Source: GCA-002704185 sp902588515 (GTDB lineage Bacteria; Pseudomonadota; Alphaproteobacteria; Pelagibacterales; Pelagibacteraceae). Taken from it: a stretch of 64,000 bases of DNA. Shown one piece after another: positions 57,349 through 64,000 of this stretch. How positions within the stretch are numbered: position 1 is the stretch's first letter; each line of letters starts with the position of its first letter. The notes under the pieces are model-generated. The model saw only the letters and a list, made by a program, of their open reading frames with translations, made no database searches and was not told the DNA's origin. The stretch covers positions 135,258 through 199,257 of the forward strand of contig CACIPP010000001.1 in NCBI GenBank assembly GCA_902588515.1. The letters are read 5' to 3'. The translations under genes were made by a program, and so were the position numbers.

Positions 57349-58917
57349 CTAAATTGCCTTCGAAGACATTTGTTTAGCTATAAATTCAGCCTGTCTCATT
57401 GCAAGCGCAACAATCGTTAATGTTGGGTTTTCAGCTGCCCCAGTAGTAAATTGGCTACCATCCGAGATAAATAAATTTTTAATATCCCAAGTTTGACCAT
57501 TTCTATTACATACCCCATCTTTTGCACTAGCACTCATTCTATTTGTACCAAGGTTGTGAGTAGATGGATATGGAGGCGTTTGTAAGACTTTTGTTGCACC
57601 AACTGATTTATAAAGAGCAGTAGATTGCTTCCAAGCATGATTTCTCATTTTAATATCATTTTCATGATCTGAGAAATTGACGTTTGGTATCGGCATTCCA
57701 TGCTGATCTTTTAGTTTTTTGTGCAATGTCACAGCGTTTGTAGATTGTGGCATATCTTCTCCCACAATCCATAATCCTGCCATGTGATCATATCTTTCCA
57801 TTGATGACGCAAATCCTCGACCCCATTGTCCTGGATCTAAGAACGCTGCCATAAATGGTAAACCAAGAGCTAGTGTTTCCAACTCGTATCCTCCCACAAA
57901 TCCTCTTTTTGGATCATTGATAGATTCATCGGTAACTATTCCAGCCATTGTTGTACCTCTGTAAAAGTATACTGGGTTTTCAAAAATAGCATATGTACTA
58001 GCAGTCATGTGACGCATGTAGTTTTTACCTACTTCACCTGATGAATTTGCTAGACCATTTTTGAACATACTTGACTCAGAGTTTAATAATAGTCTAGGCG
58101 ATTCGATTGAATTACCTGCTACACATACTACTCTAGCCTTTTGTCTCTGTTGTTTGCCTTTTGCATCAGCGTAAACAACACCAGTTACTTTACCACTCTT
58201 ATCATGTTCTATTTTTATAACTTGAGCGTTCGTTCTACATTCTAGGTTTCCTGTTGCCTCACCTTTTGGAATAGAAACATAACCAGCGGACCATTTGGCA
58301 CCTGATTTACAGCCTTGAAAGCAGAATCCGATTTGCTGACAAGCCACACGACCATCGTATGGTTTAGAGTTAATAGACATATTTCCAGTATGGAAATTTT
58401 TATATCCCATTCTCTTAGCGCCAGCTTCAAACACCTTATAGTTATTGTTTCCAGGCAATCTTTCTCTACCACCTGTACCTAGTGTACCCATATGATTTTC
58501 AGCTCGAGTGTACCATTTGTCCATTTCTTTATGGTCAATTGGCCAGTCCATGATGGAAGTGTTTTTAATGTTTCCATAATTTGTCTTAACTTTCCATTCA
58601 TGCGGTTGAAAACGTAATGAAGCACCAGCCCAGTGTAGTGTTGAACCACCCACAGCCTTTACTATCCATGACGGTAATCCTGAAAAGTCTCTAGAAACTC
58701 TCCAGTCCCCGGACGTCGTTCTTTGATCTAACCAACTAATTTGACCAAAGCTTGCCCATTCATCGTTAACAAAGTCTTGAGGCCCGTGTCTGCCACCAGC
58801 TTCGAGTACCACTGTTTTGATGCCTTTCATAGCTAGTTCCATACCTAGAACACCGCCACCAGCACCTGATCCGATGATAACGACTAAGCTGTCATCATTT
58901 TTTGAAAATTTAGCCAT
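57349..58917 (-). CDS. GMC-family FAD oxidoreductase (dehydrogenase large subunit)
   Basis: A 522-residue flavoenzyme. The FAD site is VVIIGSGAGGGVLGMELAMKG, GGSTLHWAGASLRF binds flavin, and the C-terminal active site has PSTHNLGTNRMSAS and ENPTLTIVALAMRQAE. It has no signal peptide of its own, so it is probably exported with the Tat subunit encoded just upstream. The closest pattern is the large subunit of gluconate/glucose/alcohol dehydrogenases. The substrate, a sugar or alcohol, is unknown. It is the third gene after the cytochrome and the small subunit. Confidence 0.88.
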   Translation of the reverse strand: MAKFSKNDDSLVVIIGSGAGGGVLGMELAMKGIKTVVLEAGGRHGPQDFVNDEWASFGQISWLDQRTTSGDWRVSRDFSGLPSWIVKAVGGSTLHWAGASLRFQPHEWKVKTNYGNIKNTSIMDWPIDHKEMDKWYTRAENHMGTLGTGGRERLPGNNNYKVFEAGAKRMGYKNFHTGNMSINSKPYDGRVACQQIGFCFQGCKSGAKWSAGYVSIPKGEATGNLECRTNAQVIKIEHDKSGKVTGVVYADAKGKQQRQKARVVCVAGNSIESPRLLLNSESSMFKNGLANSSGEVGKNYMRHMTASTYAIFENPVYFYRGTTMAGIVTDESINDPKRGFVGGYELETLALGLPFMAAFLDPGQWGRGFASSMERYDHMAGLWIVGEDMPQSTNAVTLHKKLKDQHGMPIPNVNFSDHENDIKMRNHAWKQSTALYKSVGATKVLQTPPYPSTHNLGTNRMSASAKDGVCNRNGQTWDIKNLFISDGSQFTTGAAENPTLTIVALAMRQAEFIAKQMSSKAI

Positions 58918-58926
58918 TATGTCCTC

Positions 58927-59472
58927 CTATACTTTATCTAACCAGTCGATGTCGTTGTAACCGCGATTTAGATATCCGCCTTTTGAAGCCGACTCACCTT
59001 CGTAACCGAATTTTGGCCAGACCTCTTTATTATTATATAAACCAGTAACTAGGTCGCCTCTAACTTTTGCAAATAAAGGTGACTTAGTGTTTGATTTAAG
59101 GATATCTACACGCTCAACTTCTCGATTGATCATGCGATAATTGTTTTTATATTTCTTTTTAGCAGCAGAATTTATTTTTTTACATTCTTTGCTAATCATT
59201 GACTTTAATGCCTTATCTTTCCCTGCAGCAGAGTCATATCCTTGGATTACTTTAGCATAGTATTTATCTGCTAAAAAATCGTGAGGGTATATATCTCTCG
59301 CCATCTGGATAAGAGTAGCAGCATCATCCGCTCCTATATTACTGAAAGTAGCAGCCCAGGATTTGTCTTTTCCGATTATCATCGGTCCCATTATTGTTAA
59401 TCCAAGAGCAGTTACAGTTCCAGTTTTAAGAAACGTTCTTCGAGATATTGTACTTTTGTTCAATAATCTCAT
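58927..59472 (-). CDS. Gluconate 2-dehydrogenase subunit 3-like, Tat-exported
   Basis: A 181-residue small subunit. The N-terminus carries a twin-arginine signal (SRRTFLKTGTVTALGLTI). The mature part (DDAATLIQMARDIYPHDFLADKYY) matches the gluconate dehydrogenase gamma-subunit family, which carries the flavoprotein out of the cell. Nine bases separate it from the GMC gene. Tat signal on this subunit and none on the flavoprotein is the classical hitch-hiker layout. Confidence 0.87.
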   Translation of the reverse strand: MRLLNKSTISRRTFLKTGTVTALGLTIMGPMIIGKDKSWAATFSNIGADDAATLIQMARDIYPHDFLADKYYAKVIQGYDSAAGKDKALKSMISKECKKINSAAKKKYKNNYRMINREVERVDILKSNTKSPLFAKVRGDLVTGLYNNKEVWPKFGYEGESASKGGYLNRGYNDIDWLDKV

Positions 59473-59497
59473 TTGCGTTCTCCTCTCTTTTAATAAA

Positions 59498-59872
59498 TTA
59501 TTTTAAAGTTTTTAAATAATTTATTATGTTTTTTCTTATACCTGCATCAGATTGAGCATACATCATTATAGAGCCTTTGACGTATTCTCTTGAATTCGTC
59601 AGCCATTTATCTAAATGATCATAATTCCAAACAATTTTGGATTTTTGAAGCGCCTCTGAATACATTGGATAAGATTTATGTGTTGCAGCTTTTCTTCCGA
59701 ACACTCCCCATAAGTTTGGGCCAGCTCGAAGTGTTTTGTCGCCCTTTTGCACAGAATGGCAAGTAGCGCAATTTTTTATAAACAGTTCATTTGCACCAGC
59801 AATAATTTGTGATTGGTGAATTAAAATTGCAATAAAAAATATTAATAAAAGTTTCAAGCTCCCCTCTCTCAC
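59498..59872 (-). CDS. Periplasmic cytochrome c of the GMC dehydrogenase
   Basis: A 124-residue class I cytochrome c with signal peptide (LKLLLIFFIAILIH) and heme site CATCH (Cys35, Cys38, His39), then RAGPNLWGVFGRKAAT and an axial methionine in GSIMMYAQSD. The start is taken at GTG (59872); TTG at 59857 is possible, as GAGAGGGGAG lies just upstream of it. First gene of the set with the subunit-3 and GMC genes, thus the likely electron acceptor. Confidence 0.85.
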   Translation of the reverse strand: MREGSLKLLLIFFIAILIHQSQIIAGANELFIKNCATCHSVQKGDKTLRAGPNLWGVFGRKAATHKSYPMYSEALQKSKIVWNYDHLDKWLTNSREYVKGSIMMYAQSDAGIRKNIINYLKTLK

Positions 59873-59996
59873 TTTTCTTAATAGTTAATAGTTTATTAAT
59901 ATAAAACTTTTAATGCAAGTCGCTCTGCAACAATTTGAGAATCAATCTCAAATAAAACATTATGAATTTGATTAATTCATACTACCTAAGATTGAA

Positions 59997-60533
59997 TTAT
60001 TTTGCCAAGCCAGCAGTTGCTTCTGCGTTAAGAATTTCAATCCAGTAGCCATCAGGATCTTTTATAAATGCCAAACCTTTCATTGATCCATCATCAGGTT
60101 TTTTAATAAATTCTACTCCATATTTTTCAAATCTTTTACAAGCCGCATAAACATCTGGAACTGAGAAAGCTATATGTCCAAAACCTTTTGGTTCAGAGTT
60201 TCCATCATGATGCTTTAAATTTTTATCATTTTCCGAACCCCAGTTATGAGTTAGCTCCAGCATAGTTTTTTGTTTAAATGTCCATGCAGTTCTTTCATGT
60301 GTATCTTTTGGAAGGTTGTTTACTTCTTCATCAGTTAAATTTCCCAAGAAATACAAACTAAATTTCATTGAAGGAAAATCAATTTTTCTTACTAATCTCA
60401 TACCCATTACTTTTGAATAAAACTCTAAGGATTTTTTTGGGTCTTTAATCCTTAGCATCATATGGTTAAAAATATAACCTTCAGTTTCTTTATCTGGCTT
60501 TTGAAGCCCATCCGCTTTTTCACTGTGCGCCAT
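59997..60533 (-). CDS. gloA: Lactoylglutathione lyase (glyoxalase I)
   Basis: Isomerises the hemithioacetal of methylglyoxal and glutathione. The 178-residue protein has YIFNHMMLRIKDPKKSLEFY (metal His), TMLELTHNWG (Glu), GFGHIAFSVPDVYAACKRFE (His) and FIKDPDGYWIEIL (Glu), the four metal ligands. The extra N-terminal piece and length match the longer eukaryote-like form. GGGGG precedes the ATG. Works with gloB at 6.8 kb. Confidence 0.93.
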   Translation of the reverse strand: MAHSEKADGLQKPDKETEGYIFNHMMLRIKDPKKSLEFYSKVMGMRLVRKIDFPSMKFSLYFLGNLTDEEVNNLPKDTHERTAWTFKQKTMLELTHNWGSENDKNLKHHDGNSEPKGFGHIAFSVPDVYAACKRFEKYGVEFIKKPDDGSMKGLAFIKDPDGYWIEILNAEATAGLAK

Positions 60534-60642
60534 TTATCCCCCTAAATTAATTTCATAATAAATGAAAAGTAGCTTATTTGTAAAGCTAATAATTTGAATT
60601 AAAAAATTTGACTTTTTAAAAGAAACAAACTACCGATTGGTA

Positions 60643-60930
60643 ATGAAAGCAACATCGATAATGCTATTTATAATTGCAGTTGAGATTGCTCTGTTAGTCG
60701 GCCTGAAAGTGGAGGAGCAATATAGAGAGGTGCGTTACTTCAACAATTGCGTAGAAGATATAAAATCTTCGAAAATAAAATCAGATGATCCTGTAGCTTT
60801 TTGTTCTGGATTAGTTAGACAAGATCCATATCTATTTACTTTCAATAAGGGAAAAGTTGCAAAATATTTAAAAGAAAATGAGCCCCAATCGTCTGAACCT
60901 AAATCAGATAAGAAAAAAGAAACAAAATAA
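60643..60930 (+). CDS. 95-residue membrane-anchored protein, unknown
   Basis: The start is set at ATG 60643 (MKATSIMLFIIAVEIALLVG); TTG at 60637 is less likely. One N-terminal helix (3-19) anchors a charged domain with two cysteines (FNNCVEDI and VAFCSGLV, possibly a disulfide), and a Lys/Glu/Ser tail. No family recognised. It abuts the convergent AEC gene. Confidence 0.6.
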   Translation: MKATSIMLFIIAVEIALLVGLKVEEQYREVRYFNNCVEDIKSSKIKSDDPVAFCSGLVRQDPYLFTFNKGKVAKYLKENEPQSSEPKSDKKKETK

Positions 60931-61836
60931 TTAATTATAATAGGTTAAAGCAATTAACACTATAATTGGTATAGTGATGAATGATAAAGCTGTTGATGTC
61001 ATGATGACCGAGGCTATATTAGTAGCATGAATTTTCTTCGAGTACATTTTTGCTAGTAAAAAATTCAGTATAGCAGATGGCATTGAGCATTGAATAAGTA
61101 CAATCCCAGCTTCATAACTTTTGAGGTTAAAATAATGAATTATAAGAAAACCAACAATAGGACCAACTAGTAATCTAAAAGCTGATAAGATTGATGTTTC
61201 ATAAATATTTTTAGTTTTTAAAGTGCTTAAAGCAATACCTAATGAAGCAAGCACAAGAAAAATTGCAGCATAACCAATTAGCATAGTTGTATTAATTAAG
61301 AATTGTGGAGCCTCGATTTTGAAATATAATAAAAATGCTGATAAAAATATTACGTACATTGGAACAGATTTCAGCAAAGGTCCTAAACTCAGCTTTTTGC
61401 TTGCTAAAAAAATTCCTAAGGTAAAATGTAATAACATTATAACCGATGCAATAGACCCACCTATTGCAAATCCATTTGAACCGTACGCGAAAATTGCTAG
61501 TGGTAACCCAATATTTCCACAATTAGGTAAAATTAAAGGACCTAATTCGGTAATTGAGTCTCTTTTAATTAATTTCAGTATAATTATTCCTGGTATAGCA
61601 AAAAGACTAACAAACAAAAAAGTGATACCACCAAACTTTATAAAAGTATTAAAATCTAAAGAAGTTGAGACAAGTGAATAAAATAATAAACATGGCACCC
61701 CAATCTTTCCTACAAAGTCTGTTATTACATTTGTGTCAAATCTAGGATTATTTTTTCCAAACCAATAGCCAATTCCAATAACAAAAAAAACTGGGAAAAC
61801 CACTTCGAATAATTTTATGGTAATACTTAGTAACAT
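60931..61836 (-). CDS. AEC (auxin efflux carrier) family transporter
   Basis: A 301-residue membrane protein with about ten segments in two repeats. Typical stretches are LFEVVFPVFFVIGIGYWFGK, LILPNCGNIGLPLAIFAYG (the NxGxxG loop) and LIQCSMPSAILNFLLAKMY in the second repeat. Bacterial members move malonate, malate or other acids; substrate unknown. Confidence 0.88.
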   Translation of the reverse strand: MLLSITIKLFEVVFPVFFVIGIGYWFGKNNPRFDTNVITDFVGKIGVPCLLFYSLVSTSLDFNTFIKFGGITFLFVSLFAIPGIIILKLIKRDSITELGPLILPNCGNIGLPLAIFAYGSNGFAIGGSIASVIMLLHFTLGIFLASKKLSLGPLLKSVPMYVIFLSAFLLYFKIEAPQFLINTTMLIGYAAIFLVLASLGIALSTLKTKNIYETSILSAFRLLVGPIVGFLIIHYFNLKSYEAGIVLIQCSMPSAILNFLLAKMYSKKIHATNIASVIMTSTALSFITIPIIVLIALTYYN

Positions 61837-61887
61837 ATTTTATTGTTTAACTTTATATAGTTTCAAAAACAATATAAACAAAGGTAT

Positions 61888-62907
61888 ATGACTAAATTTT
61901 TAGCATTTTTTGCAATATTTTTTTGTTTAACTTTTGAAGCGCTTGCGCAAGACAAAGGTGTACTTTCATTTATGTATCACAGAATTAATGAAAACAAACC
62001 GTCCTTGGTAAGTACAAATGTTAAATTAGAAATGTTCCAAGAGCATATAAAGCTATTAGAGGACTCCAAGTATGGTTTTATAAGTGCGCAGCAATTTAAG
62101 GATTATGTTTCTGGGAAAACAAAATTTCAAAATATTAAAATTCTTTTGACTATAGACGACTCTTTTAAAAGTTTTTATGACAATGGATGGCCAATACTTA
62201 AGCAAAAAAAAATACCATTTATTTTGTTTGTTAATACTAGAGAGGTAAATATTAATCATCCGAATTATATGACATGGGAACAGATCAGAGAATTGAAAAG
62301 AAGCGGGCTTGTTACAATCGGCGGGCATAGCTTCTCTCATGAGTATTTTGTAAATATGTCAATTGATGAAATCGATGAAGATATTAAAAAATCACAAATT
62401 GATTATCAGAGAGAGATAGGGGAAATATCAGATATTTTTTCTCATCCATTTGGAGAGACAAATACCGAAATCATAAATTTGTTAAAAAAAAGAGGTTACA
62501 AAATTATGTTTGGTCAACACAGCGGAGTTATATCACTTAAAGAAAATATTAATTATTTACCACGTTTTAGTATGAATGAAAATTATGGAAAAATCCAAAG
62601 ATTTAAAAGAATATTACGATCTAGACCATTTGATCTTAAAGACTATCAACCAAAGATTACAATGTTAAAAGATGAGAATCCTATAAATATAAAATTATTT
62701 TTTAATGAAAATATAAAGGGAATAAATTGTTTTGATAACTCGGGTGGAGAATGGAAAAATACTGAAATAAACTTTGTAAACAATAATGATATTGAACTTT
62801 TATTTAAAGTCCCTTTTAAAAAAAGACGTGGAAGAGTCAACTGTACTTTACCAATAAAAAATAAGTTAATAAAATGGTGGGGCTATCAATATAGCGTTTT
62901 AAAATAA
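61888..62907 (+). CDS. Polysaccharide deacetylase family protein, secreted
   Basis: A 339-residue protein with a signal peptide (MTKFLAFFAIFFCLTFEALA). The NodB fold has VLSFMYHRIN, KILLTIDDSFKSFYDNGWPIL (catalytic Asp pair), VTIGGHSFSHEYF (metal His pair) and DIFSHPFGETNTEIINLLK. The last 90 residues form a beta-rich extension with two cysteines (GINCFDNSG, GRVNCTL). It may de-N-acetylate an envelope sugar, but the target is unknown. Confidence 0.88.
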   Translation: MTKFLAFFAIFFCLTFEALAQDKGVLSFMYHRINENKPSLVSTNVKLEMFQEHIKLLEDSKYGFISAQQFKDYVSGKTKFQNIKILLTIDDSFKSFYDNGWPILKQKKIPFILFVNTREVNINHPNYMTWEQIRELKRSGLVTIGGHSFSHEYFVNMSIDEIDEDIKKSQIDYQREIGEISDIFSHPFGETNTEIINLLKKRGYKIMFGQHSGVISLKENINYLPRFSMNENYGKIQRFKRILRSRPFDLKDYQPKITMLKDENPINIKLFFNENIKGINCFDNSGGEWKNTEINFVNNNDIELLFKVPFKKRRGRVNCTLPIKNKLIKWWGYQYSVLK

Positions 62908-63315
62908 TTATATAAATGCTTTCATAATCTTTAGAGTTTGAAGACTTATATGATGTTCCATACCTTCTGAATCTTCCTCAGCAATCTTTTTGGGAACACC
63001 GATTTTTCTTAAAAATTTAAATACAATTTCATGTCTTGCGTTTGAGTCTAAAGCAAGCTTTCTGCCATTAGTAGTTAAATGAACTGACCTATATTTTTCG
63101 CTCGTAACTAACTTCGCCTTGATTAATCTTTTTATATTTTTATTAACCGTAGCATTTGAAACCCCAAAATGTTTTGATAGATCTATGTTCTTAACATCTT
63201 TTTTATCTTTTGAAATTTCTTCAATAGCCTCAACATAATCTTCTAAAATTTCATTAGCATTTTGTTTTTTACTCAGCTTAAAATATCTTGGACTACTAAA
63301 TCTAGTTTTTTTCAT
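62908..63315 (-). CDS. mntR: MntR-type metal-dependent repressor
   Basis: A 135-residue regulator of the DtxR/MntR superfamily. The N-terminal winged helix has EILEDYVEAIEEISK, VKNIDLSKHFGVSNATVNKNIKRL (recognition helix) and LTTNGRKLALDS; the metal domain has RHEIVFKFLRKIGVPKKIAEEDSEGMEHHIS, with the expected Glu and His. It should respond to Mn (or Fe). A palindrome lies 59-74 bases upstream of its start and 5-20 bases before the DUF2061 start. Confidence 0.87.
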   Translation of the reverse strand: MKKTRFSSPRYFKLSKKQNANEILEDYVEAIEEISKDKKDVKNIDLSKHFGVSNATVNKNIKRLIKAKLVTSEKYRSVHLTTNGRKLALDSNARHEIVFKFLRKIGVPKKIAEEDSEGMEHHISLQTLKIMKAFI

Positions 63316-63346
63316 ATTATTTTATCTATAAGTTTATATTATTTTC

Positions 63347-63374
63347 TTGAAAAAATTAGCAAAAGCTATATATT
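63347..63374 (+). promoter_or_regulatory. Promoter of the DUF2061 gene
   Basis: TTGAAA (63347-63352), a 16-base spacer and TATATT (63369-63374). The predicted start is near 63381, inside the palindrome, leaving a leader of about 13 bases without a Shine-Dalgarno. Confidence 0.55.
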
Positions 63375-63389
63375 TTAGCCTTGGCTAAA
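63374..63389. promoter_or_regulatory. Candidate MntR operator
   Basis: TTTAGCC-TT-GGCTAAA: perfect 7-bp arms with a two-base spacer. It starts at the last base of the -10 and covers the predicted transcription start of the DUF2061 gene, as expected of a repressor site. The TTAGCC half-site resembles boxes bound by the DtxR/MntR family. The nearest regulator gene is the mntR-type gene beginning 59 bases away. Confidence 0.6.
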
Positions 63390-63393
63390 CTTT

Positions 63394-63645
63394 ATGACTG
63401 AATTTAAAAAAGGTATTTTCAATGCTGCAAAATCAATCTATTCATCGAATAGAGGGTCTATTATAAGAACAATAATTTATACTATTGGACATTTTATAAT
63501 CGCTATAACCTGCTTGATGTTGATTTCTGATGTTTCTTTTCTTATAGCACTTACAGACGCTATAGTTGAACCAATTGCAAATTCTATTTGGTATTTCATT
63601 TTGGATAAATGGTGGACAAGTAGATCAGCTCAAAAAGCAGTTTAA
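63394..63645 (+). CDS. DUF2061-family membrane protein
   Basis: An 83-residue protein with two membrane segments (about 25-43 and 49-67). The pattern RTIIYTIGHFIIAITCLMLISD then LTDAIVEPIANSIWYFILDKWW matches the DUF2061 family (R-K-...W.-.E.-..K...Y.-..R.W.) of unknown role. The palindrome at its start suggests control by manganese or iron. Confidence 0.75.
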   Translation: MTEFKKGIFNAAKSIYSSNRGSIIRTIIYTIGHFIIAITCLMLISDVSFLIALTDAIVEPIANSIWYFILDKWWTSRSAQKAV

Positions 63646-63676
63646 GTTTTAAGGCAAATCAGATTAGAATACAGAT

Positions 63677-63976
63677 ATGTTTAGTTTTTTAAATATATTC
63701 AAATCTAGGGATCAAAAAATAAGAGAAAAGGCATTTAAACTGCTAAGACAAGCTAGCGAGATTTCTAAAGAAATTGAAACAGAGAAGGATCAAGTGAGAC
63801 TTCGAGGCCTTGCATTTGATTTGAAAAAGGCTCATGATGAGGGGCTTAAATTATTAGACGATATTGATTACGATAAAAGCAAATTAGACAAAATATATTT
63901 TGATCCTAAAACAAAGACATCTGAGAATTTCAAAAAAGTCGAGCAGATACTGCAAGATTTTAACAATAGAATTTAG
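63677..63976 (+). CDS. 99-residue helical protein, unknown
   Basis: Not recognised. An almost all-helical, charged protein starting MFSFLNIFKSRDQKIREKAF, with a coiled-coil-like middle and DIDYDKSKLDKIYFDPKTKT before the C-terminus. No signal peptide or membrane segment beyond a short hydrophobic start. It follows the DUF2061 gene by 31 bases and may share its promoter. The remaining 24 bases of the window show no gene. Confidence 0.6.
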   Translation: MFSFLNIFKSRDQKIREKAFKLLRQASEISKEIETEKDQVRLRGLAFDLKKAHDEGLKLLDDIDYDKSKLDKIYFDPKTKTSENFKKVEQILQDFNNRI

Positions 63977-64000
63977 TTTTTCTTTTTTTTCTTTCTAGCA

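Overview
The window is an AT-rich (by eye about 30% GC), tightly packed chromosome segment from a free-living alphaproteobacterium, most likely the marine SAR11 clade (Pelagibacterales) or a close relative. The reasons are the strong A/T codon bias, ATGA and TAATG start/stop overlaps, gaps mostly under 100 bases, the mitochondria-like gene set (coq7, a SUV3-like helicase, a short CycM-type cytochrome c, a HIG1-type protein), a SAM-II-type riboswitch ahead of metX, and a MntR-type regulator. There is no insertion sequence, phage, CRISPR array or transposase. This is core genome, not an island, and no stretch over 300 bases lacks a gene.

Layout. 1-6.8 kb (minus): one ten-gene run from a clear promoter, rplU-rpmA-obg-proB-proA-nadD-rsfS-rlmH-ctpA-rppH, mixing ribosome assembly, proline and NAD synthesis and RNA decay. 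6.8-9.5 kb (minus): gloB, and metX-metW under a riboswitch. 9.5-15 kb: hisC-like aminotransferase and tyrA (plus), then argH-lptM-lysA-plsC (minus) with a thioredoxin-like gene diverging from argH. 15-20.5 kb: HIG1-type protein, esterase, HNH nuclease, yqaA-like/dsbB/coq7, tRNA-Leu(CAA) and an acyl-CoA synthetase. 20.5-24.8 kb: a 32-residue Lys/Arg peptide gene facing the helicase-terB-fdxA-carD run. 24.9-30.8 kb: NlpC/P60 hydrolase, two MFS-type permeases (BT1-like and AmpG-like), TauE exporter, EF-hand protein and CycM cytochrome. 30.9-39.4 kb (plus): kdsB-pheA, SRP RNA, dnaX-ybaB-recR, def-fmt-truA, acetoacetyl-CoA synthetase and a DUF1192 protein. 39.4-46.2 kb (minus): rpmH-rnpA-yidD-yidC-argB-HAD-dapD-dapE-HDAC-like. 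46-51 kb: VTT protein, sodB, CBS protein, UDG, metallo-hydrolase, small membrane proteins and a 2-oxoglutarate oxygenase-like protein. 51-53 kb: amtB and two tiny membrane proteins. 53-57 kb: CDGSH protein, MFS and Nnr repair enzyme. 57-60.5 kb: a three-part periplasmic GMC dehydrogenase (flavoprotein, Tat subunit, cytochrome c) and gloA. 60.5-64 kb: AEC transporter, polysaccharide deacetylase, MntR-type regulator and its likely target DUF2061.

How the parts fit. Lysine and cell-wall supply (dapD, dapE, lysA), arginine (argB, argH), proline, methionine and aromatic amino acids are all represented. Translation and protein-export housekeeping clusters are intact. The GMC/cytochrome cluster probably feeds electrons from an unknown alcohol or sugar into the respiratory chain.

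The best leads are regulatory or small: (1) a SAM-II-like aptamer at metX whose Shine-Dalgarno is separated from the start codon by a perfect hairpin; (2) an E. coli-type A AAA AAG slippery heptamer in dnaX followed two codons later by a -1 frame stop; (3) a strongly expressed-looking 32-residue polybasic peptide with its own promoter, leader hairpin and terminator; (4) a palindrome over the DUF2061 start, next to a MntR-type gene; (5) a perfect terminator lying inside the signal-peptide codons of a lipoprotein gene; (6) a perfect 10-bp tandem repeat at the amtB promoter.
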